A stretch of DNA of 64,000 bases, from NCBI RefSeq assembly GCF_016765675.1, contig NZ_JAESWB010000181.1:226984-290983 (forward strand), in the 5' to 3' direction. This document shows positions 8,097-16,384 of the stretch, piece by piece; position 1 is the first letter of the stretch, and the number at the start of each line of letters is the position of its first letter. Position numbers and translations under genes: made by a program. The notes below the pieces were generated by a model. It was given only the letters and a program-made list of their open reading frames with translations, searched no databases and was not told where the DNA came from. Origin of the DNA: Neobacillus paridis. Lineage in GTDB: Bacteria > Bacillota > Bacilli > Bacillales > Cytobacillaceae.

Positions 8097-9461
8097 CTAT
8101 GCAGATAATTTAATATTTTTTTCTTCCTTCTTCCTATTTGAATGCCATGTAAATAATAGAATAAACCATAGAGGCGTCAACAATAGGGCAGGCCGTGTAA
8201 CTTCAGCAAACAGCATAATAATGAGAATGATGGCAAACAAGATTAGGACAACGTAATTAATAAATGGTGTGAATGGTGCTTTAAATTTTGATTCTGCCTG
8301 TAAATCTGAACGTGTTTTCTTATATCTTAAATGACAAATCAGAATGACACCCCAAACCCAAATAAAACAAATCGCACTAATGGTCGTCACGATTTCAAAA
8401 GCTTGTTCTGGAATAAGCTTAGTCAAAAGGGCTCCCACCGATAGGACTACCGTGGAGATCCATAATGCGTTACCTGGGACATGATTTTTATTTAGTTTTG
8501 TAAACTTAGATGGAGCCTGGTTATTATTACTTAAACTATATAGGATACGACTTGTTGAAAACATTCCGCTATTACAAGCAGAAGCTGCTGAGGTTAATAC
8601 GACAAAATTAATAATTCCTGCTGCAATCGGAATTCCAACTAAACTAAACGTTTTAACAAAAGGACTTTCTGCTGCATTTAATTCCGTCCATGGGTTAATA
8701 CATAAAAGGACAAGAAGTGCGCCAACGTAGAAAAATAGAATCCTTAAAGGAATTTTATTGATAGCCGATGGAATATTTTTTTCCGGGTTGGATGTTTCCG
8801 CTGCCGAGACACCTACTAATTCCACACCGACAAATGCAAATACAACCATTTGGAATGAAAGTAAGAAGCCTGATATTCCGTTTGGAAAAAGTCCCCCTTG
8901 TGCCCAAAGATTTTTAATCGTAACCATACCTTGATTTGTCTTGAATCCCATCACCAGTAATATAATCCCAATAACAATTAATCCGAGAATCGTTATTACC
9001 TTTATTAAAGCAAACCAAAACTCCAATTCTCCAAAAATCTTTACAGTTAGTAGATTGAGTCCTAGTAAAATGATCAAACAGACAATTGCAGGGATCCATT
9101 GTGGAATATGGAACCAATATTGTACATAAACACCAACGGCAATCACATCACTCATAGCAGTCATTATCCAACAAAACCAATAGGTCCATCCGGTTACAAA
9201 AGCATATCGTGGTCCAAGATAGTCTTCAGCAATATCTGTAATAGATTGATAACCTGCTTTAGACAACAGGAGTTCTCCTAGTGCCCTCATAACAAAAAAA
9301 ACGGCGATTCCTACGATTAAATATGCAAGGATGATGGATGGGCCCGCGAGTTGAATGGCTTTACCGGACCCTAAGAATAATCCCGTACCAATGGTACCGC
9401 CAATTGCGATTAGTTGTACATGCCGATTTGATAAATCCCTCTTTAATTCTTGTTGTGCCAA
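8097..9461 (-). CDS. APC-family amino-acid permease (CycA/GabP type)
   Basis: A 454-residue, 12-helix amino-acid transporter. The N-terminus RHVQLIAIGGTIGTGLFLGS is the AAT/APC family signature forming the substrate pocket, and the overall pattern is closest to D-serine/D-alanine/glycine permeases. Translation probably starts at TTG, 8 bases after GGAGGAGTTAGGA. Upstream on the same strand are a glycine riboswitch and a terminator, which strongly suggest that glycine or a closely related small amino acid is transported. The gene lies within the putative rlmH-associated island, so a riboswitch-regulated transporter appears to be cargo. Confidence 0.88.
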   Translation of the reverse strand: MAQQELKRDLSNRHVQLIAIGGTIGTGLFLGSGKAIQLAGPSIILAYLIVGIAVFFVMRALGELLLSKAGYQSITDIAEDYLGPRYAFVTGWTYWFCWIMTAMSDVIAVGVYVQYWFHIPQWIPAIVCLIILLGLNLLTVKIFGELEFWFALIKVITILGLIVIGIILLVMGFKTNQGMVTIKNLWAQGGLFPNGISGFLLSFQMVVFAFVGVELVGVSAAETSNPEKNIPSAINKIPLRILFFYVGALLVLLCINPWTELNAAESPFVKTFSLVGIPIAAGIINFVVLTSAASACNSGMFSTSRILYSLSNNNQAPSKFTKLNKNHVPGNALWISTVVLSVGALLTKLIPEQAFEIVTTISAICFIWVWGVILICHLRYKKTRSDLQAESKFKAPFTPFINYVVLILFAIILIIMLFAEVTRPALLLTPLWFILLFTWHSNRKKEEKNIKLSA

Positions 9462-9500
9462 TCCTAACTCCTCCTAATAAAATATTTTAGTTTAAACCAT

Positions 9501-9534
9501 AAAAAAAGAGATTGGAGGATATCCAATCTCTTTT
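9501..9534 (-). terminator. Riboswitch expression-platform terminator
   Basis: On the minus strand AGAGATTGGA and TCCAATCTCT pair around a short loop and are followed by a run of seven T. It sits between the glycine aptamer and the permease start codon, so it is the expected transcription-termination switch. Confidence 0.8.
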
Positions 9535-9602
9535 CCAAAAGAATAATAAATAATATTTGGTATGCTAAATAGTATCAACACAACAAATAAATATTCAGTA
9601 CT

Positions 9603-9716
9603 CTTCTGTCCTTTTGCCTGAGATTGTGAACCCTTCGGCGCCGCAAAATTCCTGCGATCTCTCCAGAAGCTGCTCCTGCTATAGTGTGACCCATAGCAAT
9701 CATAGCCTGCTAATGA
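9603..9716 (-). ncRNA. Glycine riboswitch
   Basis: The minus strand contains the conserved glycine aptamer core: GGAGAGATCGC, then GGCGCCGAAGGG, then CTCAGGCAAAAGGACAGA. Only one complete aptamer is visible. A short helix GCTAT/ATAGC 5' of it (about 9682-9702) may be the remnant 'ghost' partner found in singlet glycine riboswitches. It precedes an intrinsic terminator and the APC permease gene, so glycine most likely controls transporter expression by transcription termination. Whether glycine turns it on or off cannot be told from sequence alone. Confidence 0.9.
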
Positions 9717-9823
9717 TTAAATTTAATTCACTATTTCTAAATAATTTTTAATTTTAGTAGTAGTTATATAGTTTGTCAACACATAAATTAACATCCCATA
9801 CTGCTCTGTATTCATTTTTATTC

Positions 9824-9861
9824 AAAAAAACCTCCCTATAAAAATCATAGGGAGGTTTTTT
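9824..9861. terminator. Bidirectional terminator
   Basis: An A-run, then ACCTCCCTAT and ATAGGGAGGT arms, then a T-run. It terminates the GIY-YIG gene on the minus strand and is symmetrical enough to stop plus-strand readthrough. Confidence 0.85.
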
Positions 9862-9902
9862 ACACTTACGTTATTGGAAAATCTATTGCCTGTATGAAAT
9901 TT

Positions 9903-10259
9903 TCACCTAAAAAACACCTTGTCTATATTGTACTTCGACTTGAATTCATTAATAATATACGTTTCATAAATCTCTCTATGTACAGGGTCTTCGATAATAC
10001 AAACATCGATTTTTGCAACTTCATTCCTATGCATTTTAATTGGGGATACTGTATCTTCAAAATGCTTTTTAATTCTTTGCCGCAATTTCCTTGCCTTACC
10101 AACAAATAATAGCTCTTGGTTATGACTGTAGAACATAAAAATGCCACCCTTATCTCTAGGAATGAGGTGGAATTCTGTAAATCCATAAATATTACTTAAT
10201 TCCGGGTTCTTCTGTTTAGTAATGGAAACATCTGGTTTTGGAATGGTTATGTTTATCAC
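9903..10259 (-). CDS. Small GIY-YIG nuclease-domain protein
   Basis: A 118-residue protein consisting almost entirely of a GIY-YIG domain. The usual GIY strand reads GGIFMFY and the second motif reads LLFVGKARKLRQRI; the catalytic Glu is probably in EIYETYIINEFKSKYN. The first motif is degenerate but the Arg and Glu are retained. Translation starts at GTG with GAAGGAG upstream. It lies immediately downstream of rlmH, the first gene of the accessory segment. Standalone GIY-YIG proteins are often of mobile or repair origin; the function here is undetermined. Confidence 0.75.
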   Translation of the reverse strand: MINITIPKPDVSITKQKNPELSNIYGFTEFHLIPRDKGGIFMFYSHNQELLFVGKARKLRQRIKKHFEDTVSPIKMHRNEVAKIDVCIIEDPVHREIYETYIINEFKSKYNIDKVFFR

Positions 10260-10574
10260 TTTCGTTCACTTCTCCTTCGGTATTGGTTAAAAGTCTACAC
10301 AGACTTCTTTAAGCATATTTACATCCACCTTATGGAGTTCAACTGAGAAAAACAACATTTACAAATAGGTTTTCTATCATTACTGTTATGCAGTCGTATT
10401 TTGCATTCCAATTAATGAAAACTTTTAAATATCTTTCTCAACTTCTACCCCTGCATCATTCTTAGTAATAACCTTGGTTAAGCGTCTCATTTCTAAATGT
10501 ACCCAACAAGGACATTATAAATATAATTTACTTTTCTAAAGCCCGCTCCATTACTTTTTCACCAATATTTTAAC
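10260..10574. other. Intergenic stretch with a truncated C-terminal coding relic
   Basis: About 315 bp between rlmH and the GIY-YIG gene. On the minus strand, directly after the rlmH tail, an open frame reads N-I-G-E-K-V-M-E-R-A-L-E-K then TAA (10528-10569). It has no start codon and is cut off by the stop upstream, so it looks like the C-terminus of a lost gene joined at the att junction. A second short minus-strand ORF (about 22 codons, near 10426-10491) has no ribosome-binding site. No functional gene is supported. Confidence 0.4.
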
Positions 10575-10602
10575 ACCTCATTTACTTATGATACGGTTCA
10601 CC
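10575..10602 (-). repeat. att-like site 3: native rlmH 3' end
   Basis: The last codons and stop of rlmH (G-E-P-Y-H-K, TAA) plus seven 3' bases, identical over 28 bp to 2316-2343. This is the position and reading phase at which SCC elements insert in staphylococci while leaving RlmH intact. Confidence 0.7.
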
Positions 10603-11061
10603 CCTAATAATCCGAAACGCCCGATAGATCTGCTCAAGCAAAATCAATCGCATCAGCTGATGGGGGAAGGTCATCCGCGAGAACGACAGCTGTTCATTCG
10701 CCCGCTGCAAGACTTCGTCACTCAGTCCCAGTGATCCGCCGATGACGAAGGCAATTTTACTTTTACCGTAGGTGGCCAGTTGATCCAACGACTCGGCCAA
10801 TTCTTCTGATGAGCGCATCTTCCCCTTAATCGCCAAAGCAATTACATAGGTATCCGCACTAATTTTGGTGAGAATTCGTTCGCCCTCCTTTTGCTTCACC
10901 TGGAGCATTTCCAATTCACTTAACTCCTCCGGGGCCTTTTCGTCTGCAACTTCAACCATCTCCACCTTGGCATAGGCGGAAAGCCGCTTGAGATACTCCT
11001 CTATCCCCAGCTTCAAGTACTTCTCTTTTAATTTTCCAACCGTAATAATTGAGATATTCAC
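10582..11061 (-). CDS. rlmH: 23S rRNA (pseudouridine1915-N3)-methyltransferase RlmH
   Basis: RlmH is a small SPOUT-fold dimeric methyltransferase that methylates pseudouridine 1915 in helix 69 of 23S rRNA using SAM. The C-terminal trefoil-knot motif [12 protein letters not shown] (about 101-112) and the terminal PYHK are intact. Starting at the GTG at 11061 gives 159 residues, the usual length, with AAAGGG upstream; a TTG three codons earlier is less likely. It is known as yydA in B. subtilis and orfX in staphylococci. Its 3' end carries the att-like repeat described separately and borders the accessory region. Confidence 0.95.
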   Translation of the reverse strand: MNISIITVGKLKEKYLKLGIEEYLKRLSAYAKVEMVEVADEKAPEELSELEMLQVKQKEGERILTKISADTYVIALAIKGKMRSSEELAESLDQLATYGKSKIAFVIGGSLGLSDEVLQRANEQLSFSRMTFPHQLMRLILLEQIYRAFRIIRGEPYHK

Positions 11062-11107
11062 AATCCACAACCCTTTTAAATGGAATTAAGCACAGCTTAC
11101 AAACAAC

Positions 11108-11232
11108 TTATCCACAGAAGTTATCCACATATGCACATTTTTTATCCACATCTTGTATGAAATCACTTGTTCGCCACAAAATATACAGCCCTGTTTGAGC
11201 AAAATTCACAACTTGTTGATAAGTTATCCACA
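11108..11232. promoter_or_regulatory. DnaA-box cluster beside rlmH
   Basis: Four perfect TTATCCACA boxes, all in the same orientation, start at 11108, 11121, 11142 and 11224, in the rlmH promoter region and the 3' part of the CxxH/CxxC gene. This lies about 41 kb from oriC. I recall that in B. subtilis the region upstream of yydA (rlmH) is one of the DnaA-binding clusters outside oriC, so this looks like a conserved control site for DnaA titration or regulation. The B. subtilis comparison is from memory. Confidence 0.8.
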
Positions 11233-11321
11233 TCAATTTTTGTTAATACCGGAAATGTTTCATATTCATCCACAATGATATCTAAACCCAGCTCGACATG
11301 TTCCTCACAGCAATAAATCAT
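11163..11321 (-). CDS. CxxH/CxxC small protein (YyzF-like)
   Basis: A 52-residue protein with a probable metal site: CCEEH near the N-terminus (C-x-x-H pattern, residues 5-8) and CEFC at 38-41. This matches the CxxH/CxxC family (YyzF-like) encoded next to rlmH in Bacillus. The ATG is preceded by GGAAAGGTG. It reads toward rlmH and its 3' half overlaps one DnaA box of the cluster. Four Cys/His ligands suggest zinc binding. Function is unknown. Confidence 0.85.
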   Translation of the reverse strand: MIYCCEEHVELGLDIIVDEYETFPVLTKIDVDNLSTSCEFCSNRAVYFVANK

Positions 11322-11382
11322 TTTACTCTTTCACCTTTCCTCATTATTGACATTGACTACCCGTACTATATCATACTGCATT

Positions 11383-11420
11383 AAGAAAAACAGGAAAGTG
11401 AGTCAAACACCTTCCTGTTT
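11383..11420 (-). terminator. Terminator after htrC
   Basis: On the minus strand AACAGGAAGGTG pairs imperfectly with CACTTTCCTGTT, followed by T-rich sequence. It ends the htrC transcript. Confidence 0.75.
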
Positions 11421-11430
11421 TCAACCATTC

Positions 11431-12669
11431 CTATTGTATTTTATCTGAAGTTAACGTTAAACTTGTTTCCCGCAGCTTGCCATTGCGGTAATATTTGATG
11501 GTCATTTTCTCGCCGATATTCTTTTTCGTATACAAGTGTTGGCGAAGATCAATGACATCATTGATTTTTTGACCATCCATCTCGACAATGACATCCAACT
11601 CTTGAAGTCCGGCGCGTGCCGCCGGTGAGCCCGGCACAACTTGGCGAATCGCCACACCATAGGTTATATCGCGCGGGAGCTTTAACGCCTCCTGCTGATA
11701 GTAGGCAGGAATTTCATCCACTGATTTTAAGTCCAAGCCCATATAAGGCCGTTTGACACTGCCATATTTCTCAAGATCATCAATAATTGGCTTGGCGGAA
11801 TTAATTGGAATCGATAAACCAATCCCTTCAACCGCATTCTGAGCAATTTTCATTGAGTTAATCCCGACGACCTGACCAGCCATATTAATCAAGGCTCCGC
11901 CGCTGTTACCCGGATTAATCGCGGCATCCGTCTGTAAAACCTCCGATTGCCAGTCAACCACACCATCCTGATCAATGTCAACTGGTATTGTCCGGTTTAG
12001 CCCGGAGATAATTCCTTGGGTAACCGAGCCAGAAAAGGTCGGACCAAGCGGGTTGCCGATCGCAATCACCGGTTCTCCTATTTTTAAACTGTCAGAATCG
12101 CCAAATTCCGCGATTTTTTTTACTTTGTTTGCATCTATTTGAAGGACCGCCAAGTCAGACCAAATATCACTTCCCAATAGCTTGGCTGGCAGCTTTGTTC
12201 CATCAGATAGACTGACTTCCAGCCTTGTTGCACCTTCAACAACATGATGGTTTGTGACAACATAGGCTTTTCCGCCGGCCTGTTTATAAATAACTCCTGA
12301 ACCGGTTCCTGCTGTTTCATCAGAATTATCGCCGTTATCACTATCCGACCAAAAGCTCGTTGATTGGATATTGTTGATTCCGACAACAGCTGCAGCGGTT
12401 TTATCAATGGCGTTGGTGGTATTGGTTTTTACATCATAGGCAACCTGCTTATGTATCGTCTGTTGTCCGGTATTATCTGTAGTTGTTTCGGCAGTTTTTT
12501 GATTTGGCTGCACTGTATAGGGAAGAAGCCCATTGTTGGAAAGAGCGGGAATGGCAATGATAACCAAGATGGCACCTAAAATGGCGCCTACCAGGCTGGC
12601 AATAAAGATTCCACCCTTACCTTTCTGTCCACTGGAGCGGTTCGGTGAATGATCATCATAATAACCCAA
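11431..12669 (-). CDS. htrC: HtrA-like membrane serine protease (HtrC/YyxA)
   Basis: A 412-residue DegP/HtrA-type quality-control protease. An N-terminal cytosolic tail is followed by one transmembrane helix (about 23-43), then the trypsin-like domain with all three catalytic residues visible: His in TNHHVVEG (about 151), Asp in SDLAVLQID (about 182) and Ser in NPGNSGGAL (about 258). A C-terminal PDZ domain follows (about 310-400). The protease domain should face outside the membrane. Translation appears to start at TTG with AGAGG upstream. In Bacillus this gene lies downstream of walJ; here an amidohydrolase, a MurR/RpiR regulator and a MarR regulator have been inserted between them, so it is no longer contiguous with the wal operon. 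Confidence 0.92.
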   Translation of the reverse strand: MGYYDDHSPNRSSGQKGKGGIFIASLVGAILGAILVIIAIPALSNNGLLPYTVQPNQKTAETTTDNTGQQTIHKQVAYDVKTNTTNAIDKTAAAVVGINNIQSTSFWSDSDNGDNSDETAGTGSGVIYKQAGGKAYVVTNHHVVEGATRLEVSLSDGTKLPAKLLGSDIWSDLAVLQIDANKVKKIAEFGDSDSLKIGEPVIAIGNPLGPTFSGSVTQGIISGLNRTIPVDIDQDGVVDWQSEVLQTDAAINPGNSGGALINMAGQVVGINSMKIAQNAVEGIGLSIPINSAKPIIDDLEKYGSVKRPYMGLDLKSVDEIPAYYQQEALKLPRDITYGVAIRQVVPGSPAARAGLQELDVIVEMDGQKINDVIDLRQHLYTKKNIGEKMTIKYYRNGKLRETSLTLTSDKIQ

Positions 12670-12795
12670 ATTACATCATTCCTCTCTTACGATATGATTG
12701 ATACTTTTTATTTTGGCTTATTAATATAATTATACTCAGGCCAAAGGGAAAATACTGATTGAAAAAGGCACAGAGTGTTCTCACCTTTGCATATT

Positions 12796-13242
12796 TTAAC
12801 TTTCGTTATTTTCCTTAAAAAGGCTACTAAGCTTTTCCATTGTTTGAACCATTTGCTCCAGTTCTTCCACTTTTATCTGAGAGCAGTATTTTTTAATAAA
12901 TGTCTCATCAGCTTCGGCAATTAATTGAGCATATTTTTTCCCTTCCTCCCCAAGAAAGATAAAAGATTCACGAAGATTGTTTGGATTACTTTCACGAACT
13001 ATAAATTTTCTTTTACCTAACTTTGATAAAACTTGGCTAACTGCACTTTTTGTAATTGAAAAATTTGCCGCGATATCATTTGCTCTCACCCCTTGATTCC
13101 GCATGATATAGAGAAGTATATTTTCTTGCTGAACAGTTAAGTTGTATTCATCTATTTTTTGTGCACCTTTGTTATATTGCAGGTAAAACTCGTAAACGGC
13201 TTGATTTAATCTATTGAAAATTTTTCGATAATCCGCAAGCAT
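12796..13242 (-). CDS. MarR-family transcriptional regulator
   Basis: A 148-residue winged-helix regulator. The DNA-binding segment spans about residues 40-100, with the recognition region ITKSAVSQVLSKLGKRKFI followed by a wing with the ESNPNNLRESFI pattern. Strong AGGAGG site upstream. It is transcribed divergently from the RpiR-type regulator across a dyad (13297-13321), likely its operator. It has no adjacent efflux gene, so the target is unclear beyond autoregulation. Confidence 0.9.
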   Translation of the reverse strand: MLADYRKIFNRLNQAVYEFYLQYNKGAQKIDEYNLTVQQENILLYIMRNQGVRANDIAANFSITKSAVSQVLSKLGKRKFIVRESNPNNLRESFIFLGEEGKKYAQLIAEADETFIKKYCSQIKVEELEQMVQTMEKLSSLFKENNES

Positions 13243-13296
13243 GGTCGTCCTCCTGAAAAAAGAATGATTGACTAAAATTTTGAAAGTAGTTACATT

Positions 13297-13321
13297 TAGT
13301 TTAGTTAAGTTAAATAAACTA
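13297..13321. promoter_or_regulatory. Dyad in the marR/rpiR divergent promoter region
   Basis: Arms TAGTTTA and TAAACTA are separated by 11 bases in a TTAGTTAAGTTAA-rich stretch, 55 bp upstream of the marR ATG. The spacing and AT-rich sequence resemble MarR operators. Assignment to the adjacent MarR is inference from position. Confidence 0.5.
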
Positions 13322-13402
13322 TATAATTCTTTTTTAAATCAAATGATAAAAAGCTGAAAATATAATGAAAACCTTTCCTATTGATTATTGGGGGCGGAAA
13401 AA

Positions 13403-14182
13403 ATGGACTTTTTTGAAATTACATCAAAACACCTTAATACTCTGAATAATAATGAAAAGGAACTATATAATTATATCATTCGAAATATCGAAGAGGTAAA
13501 GAGAAGCACAATACGTGAATTGGCCGCAAAATGCTATGTATCCTCTGCTACCATGAGCCGTTTTTTAAAAAAAATTGGTTTTTCCGGCTACAGTGAATTT
13601 ACTGCCATTTTAAAATATACAGATTCAAACTTTATCAAAAACACGAATCCATTTACTGTCTCACAGGAAAATTATCGAATTGAGTATTTAAAAAATATTT
13701 ATGAATCCGTTCGTGTACTTGATGAGGAAAAAGTGGATAAAATTATTCATCTTCTTAAAAATAAGCCAAGGCTCATCGTAATGGCACGCGGTTTAAACAA
13801 AAGTGTTGCCCATTATTTTGAATATATTTTTTCTGGCCTCGGTTTTGAAGTTGTTTTTCCAGAAGACCACTACTTTCGCAAGATGCTATTAAGCGGAATT
13901 CGAAACAATGACCTTGTCTTCTTTTTATCGTATGGCGGAGAGGATAGAGAATTGATTTTGGATATTGAACAATTGAATATTAAATCAAAAGCGACTGTTA
14001 TCTCGATCACATCAGCAAATAATAATCCTGTACAAAACATGAGCCATATTAATCTGTATATATTTTCGGATTATATCCATTATAACGAAATAGATTTGAC
14101 ATCAAGAATCTCCATGATTAGTATTATTGAATTAATTTCTTATAAATATATGGTCGAAATAATGGAGCAATCAGCAAAGTAA
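13403..14182 (+). CDS. RpiR/MurR-family regulator with SIS domain
   Basis: A 259-residue regulator with an N-terminal HTH_6 domain (about 1-75, with IRELAAKCYVSSATMSRFLKKIG) and a C-terminal SIS sugar-phosphate isomerase-like domain (about 105-245; effector loops near ARGLNKS and FLSYGGED). Such proteins sense phosphosugars. The ATG at 13403 follows GGGGGCGG by 6 bases; an in-frame TTG five codons earlier overlaps that site and is rejected. The amidohydrolase gene follows on the same strand after 420 bp containing a perfect inverted repeat, a plausible target. Confidence 0.88.
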   Translation: MDFFEITSKHLNTLNNNEKELYNYIIRNIEEVKRSTIRELAAKCYVSSATMSRFLKKIGFSGYSEFTAILKYTDSNFIKNTNPFTVSQENYRIEYLKNIYESVRVLDEEKVDKIIHLLKNKPRLIVMARGLNKSVAHYFEYIFSGLGFEVVFPEDHYFRKMLLSGIRNNDLVFFLSYGGEDRELILDIEQLNIKSKATVISITSANNNPVQNMSHINLYIFSDYIHYNEIDLTSRISMISIIELISYKYMVEIMEQSAK

Positions 14183-14290
14183 AAATTACCCCTTCACGGA
14201 ATTTATTTAAAAGCGACCTCGGTCTTTTCCATGGCCTCTTTTTAGCAAACAGGAAAGCATAAATTCACCTACGCCTCATGCCCCTTTACG

Positions 14291-14313
14291 GACTCGCCAA
14301 TCGGCGAGTTTTT
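14291..14313 (+). terminator. Terminator after the RpiR-type regulator
   Basis: ACTCGCC and GGCGAGT arms with an AATC/AT loop followed by TTTTTA. It separates the regulator from the amidohydrolase transcript. Confidence 0.75.
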
Positions 14314-14360
14314 ATTTATGATCCCTTTTCATTGATACATTCATTATTTTTCTTTCATCG

Positions 14361-14389
14361 AAACATGTTTCATGATTTGAAACATGTTT
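14361..14389. promoter_or_regulatory. Perfect 12-5-12 inverted repeat
   Basis: AAACATGTTTCA, TGATT, TGAAACATGTTT. Each arm is itself a palindrome (AAACATGTTT), so the site could hold two dimers. It lies between the RpiR regulator and the amidohydrolase, upstream of the latter's likely promoter. It is the best candidate operator for that regulator; MurR/RpiR proteins bind inverted repeats containing GAAA/TTTC. The match to this protein is inference. Confidence 0.6.
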
Positions 14390-14434
14390 TAATAGAAGAA
14401 TGCCGAAAACTATAGCTCAAAAATCTATTTCCTT

Positions 14435-14448
14435 TGTAAACGCTTAAC
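14435..14448 (+). promoter_or_regulatory. cre-like CcpA site
   Basis: TGTAAACGCTTAAC matches the cre consensus TGWAANCGNTNWCA at 12 of 14 positions and lies in the upstream region of the amidohydrolase, about 155 bp from its start codon. It would place the gene under carbon catabolite control. Only a sequence match supports it. Confidence 0.4.
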
Positions 14449-14603
14449 CTTAGTATATAGGTGAAACATTCCTGCAGAAATGTCTAAATAATGTGTAGGG
14501 GGGCTTTAACCAGAGGATAAGGACTATATGTTGGAACTTGCTAAACAGAACGAACTAGCCTTACAGAAAAGCTTATTTTCTTATACTAAAGGGGGCTTAA
14601 CAA

Positions 14604-16384
14604 ATGAAAGGTATTCTACAAAATCGTAGTCTAGCATTTTTAATCATCATTCTTTTGGCAATATTACCAGTATTAAGCGGCTTTACCAAAGACAGTCCAA
14701 AATCAACGAAAACATCTGGTGAAAAAGCTTCTCTAGTTCTTAAAAATGGGATTGTCTATACAATGGAAAAAAGCCAGCCAACAGCTCAGGCAATTGCTGC
14801 AAAGAACGGCAAAATCATTTATGTGGGCAGTACAAAGGTGTCCAAAAATATGTGGATAAAAACACCAAGGTTATTGATTTAAAGGGAAAGATGGTTGCTC
14901 CGGGATTTATGGATGGCCATACGCATATAGAGTCACTTTGGGTTACAAAGCTTTTTCAAGTAGATCTTACCACTTTGAAAAGTAAGCAAGAATACATTAA
15001 GGCTGTATCCGATTTCAGAAAGAACCATCCTCATGATAAGATCATTTTAGGTAACGGCTGGCAAAATGGCCCATTTAAACTAGCGGATGGGACGAATCCA
15101 GGGCCACAAAAAGAGGATCTTGATGCAGTGGTTTCCGATATACCAGTCATTCTCTATTCGATTGATCAACATTCTGTGTGGGTAAACTCTAAGGCACTTG
15201 AAATGGCCGGAATTACGAAGAATACCAAGGCGCCTAAAGGCGGAATGATTGAACACAATGCCGATGGCTCTCCACGGGGTGTTTTACGGGAAGGTGCCAC
15301 GAATTTGGTCAATAAAGTCAGTGATTTGTTTAAGTTAACTAAAGAACAATATAAACAAGCCATTTTGAAATATCAAGAGGAAATGCACAGCTATGGGATG
15401 ACTGGCGTTATGACCTTTCAATTAAAGGGTGTCCCGGTTATTGATGCAATCGGTGAATTGGAAAAGGAAGGAAAGTTGACGATGCGTGTCTCCGGCGCCT
15501 ATTTTGTCGACCCGGGGGACAATCCTAAAGAAGTGGTTAAAACGATAAAAGCTGCTAAACAAAAATATCATTCTGATTGGCTGCAAGTACACACGGCTAA
15601 ACTATTTGCCGATGGGGTAACCGAAGGAAAGACCGCTCTATTCCTTGAACCATATACAAAAAATGCAGGAATGGGTCCAAACTTTCGTGGCGATTCAGTT
15701 TGGAAAGTGGATGAATTCAACAAAATGGTTGCGGCTATGGACAAAGCTGGGATACAGGTTCATATCCATGCGATTGGTGATGGTGCTGTCAACATGAGCC
15801 TCAACGCAATTGAAAAAGCTGCCAAAGCCAATGGCGTACGGGATTCTCGTCATACGATCACACATATTTCGGCAATCTCAGATAAGGATATTCCTAGAAT
15901 GAAGGCCTTAAAGGTCATTGCATCATTACAGCCATTCTGGTTTTATAAAGACCAATATTATGAGTTGGAAAAATCTATGGTTGGTGAAAAACGAGCTTTG
16001 GCATTTTACCCGGCAAGGAAGATGTGGGATAAAGGAGTAACGATTGCCGGCTCCAGCGACTACCCACCGACTCCTGACTACCGCCCGCTTAATTCGATCG
16101 AGACAGGAGTCACCAGAAACAGCCCATATCCGGGTGAGCAAGATAAGAATATGGTTCGTAATGCTTCGCAGGCGCTTACCGTTCGGGAAATGCTTCAGGC
16201 AGTGACCAAAAATGTTGCCTACCAAATATTCCGTGAAAAGGATCTGGGAACATTGAAAGTAGGCAAGAAAGCCGACATGGTCGTGCTTGATCGGGATATT
16301 ACTAAAATCAAGCCTAAGAACATCTCCGAGACATCTGTAGATTACACTATCGTTGGTGGAAAAATTGTCTTTAAAAGAAAATAA
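14604..16384 (+). pseudogene. Secreted amidohydrolase (YtcJ-like), frameshifted
   Basis: A signal peptide (about residues 1-28) and a complete Amidohydro_3 (YtcJ-type) metal-dependent hydrolase are split over two frames. Frame one covers 14604 to about 14840 and ends in a stop at 14880; frame two carries VQKYVDKNTKVIDLKGKM, the metal site DGHTH and the rest to 16384. Restoring one base near the AAA run at about 14837 gives a single ~593-residue protein with uninterrupted homology, so this is a one-base deletion, recent or a sequencing error. Key residues remain: HTH, HIHAIGD and GSSDYPP. Strong AAAGGGGG site upstream. The substrate is unknown; the RpiR regulator next door suggests an amino-sugar or N-acyl compound. 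Confidence 0.8.

Larger units (their letters stand above)
14183..14603. other. Regulatory intergenic region before the amidohydrolase
   Basis: About 420 bp holding, in order, a terminator for the RpiR gene, a 29-bp perfect inverted repeat and a cre-like site, each annotated separately. A 33-codon ORF near 14528-14629 overlaps the amidohydrolase start but lacks a convincing ribosome-binding site, so I do not call it. Confidence 0.5.

Noticed and set aside
10426..10491. 22-codon minus-strand ORF
   Set aside because: Protein-like composition but no ribosome-binding site and no recognised family; possibly decayed sequence.
14528..14629. 33-codon leader ORF before the amidohydrolase
   Set aside because: No clear ribosome-binding site, overlaps the amidohydrolase start, and the peptide has no recognisable features.
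14820..14860. Programmed -1 frameshift in the amidohydrolase
   Set aside because: No clear X-XXY-YYZ slippery heptamer with a downstream pseudoknot or Shine-Dalgarno-like stimulator; this enzyme family is not known to use frameshifting.
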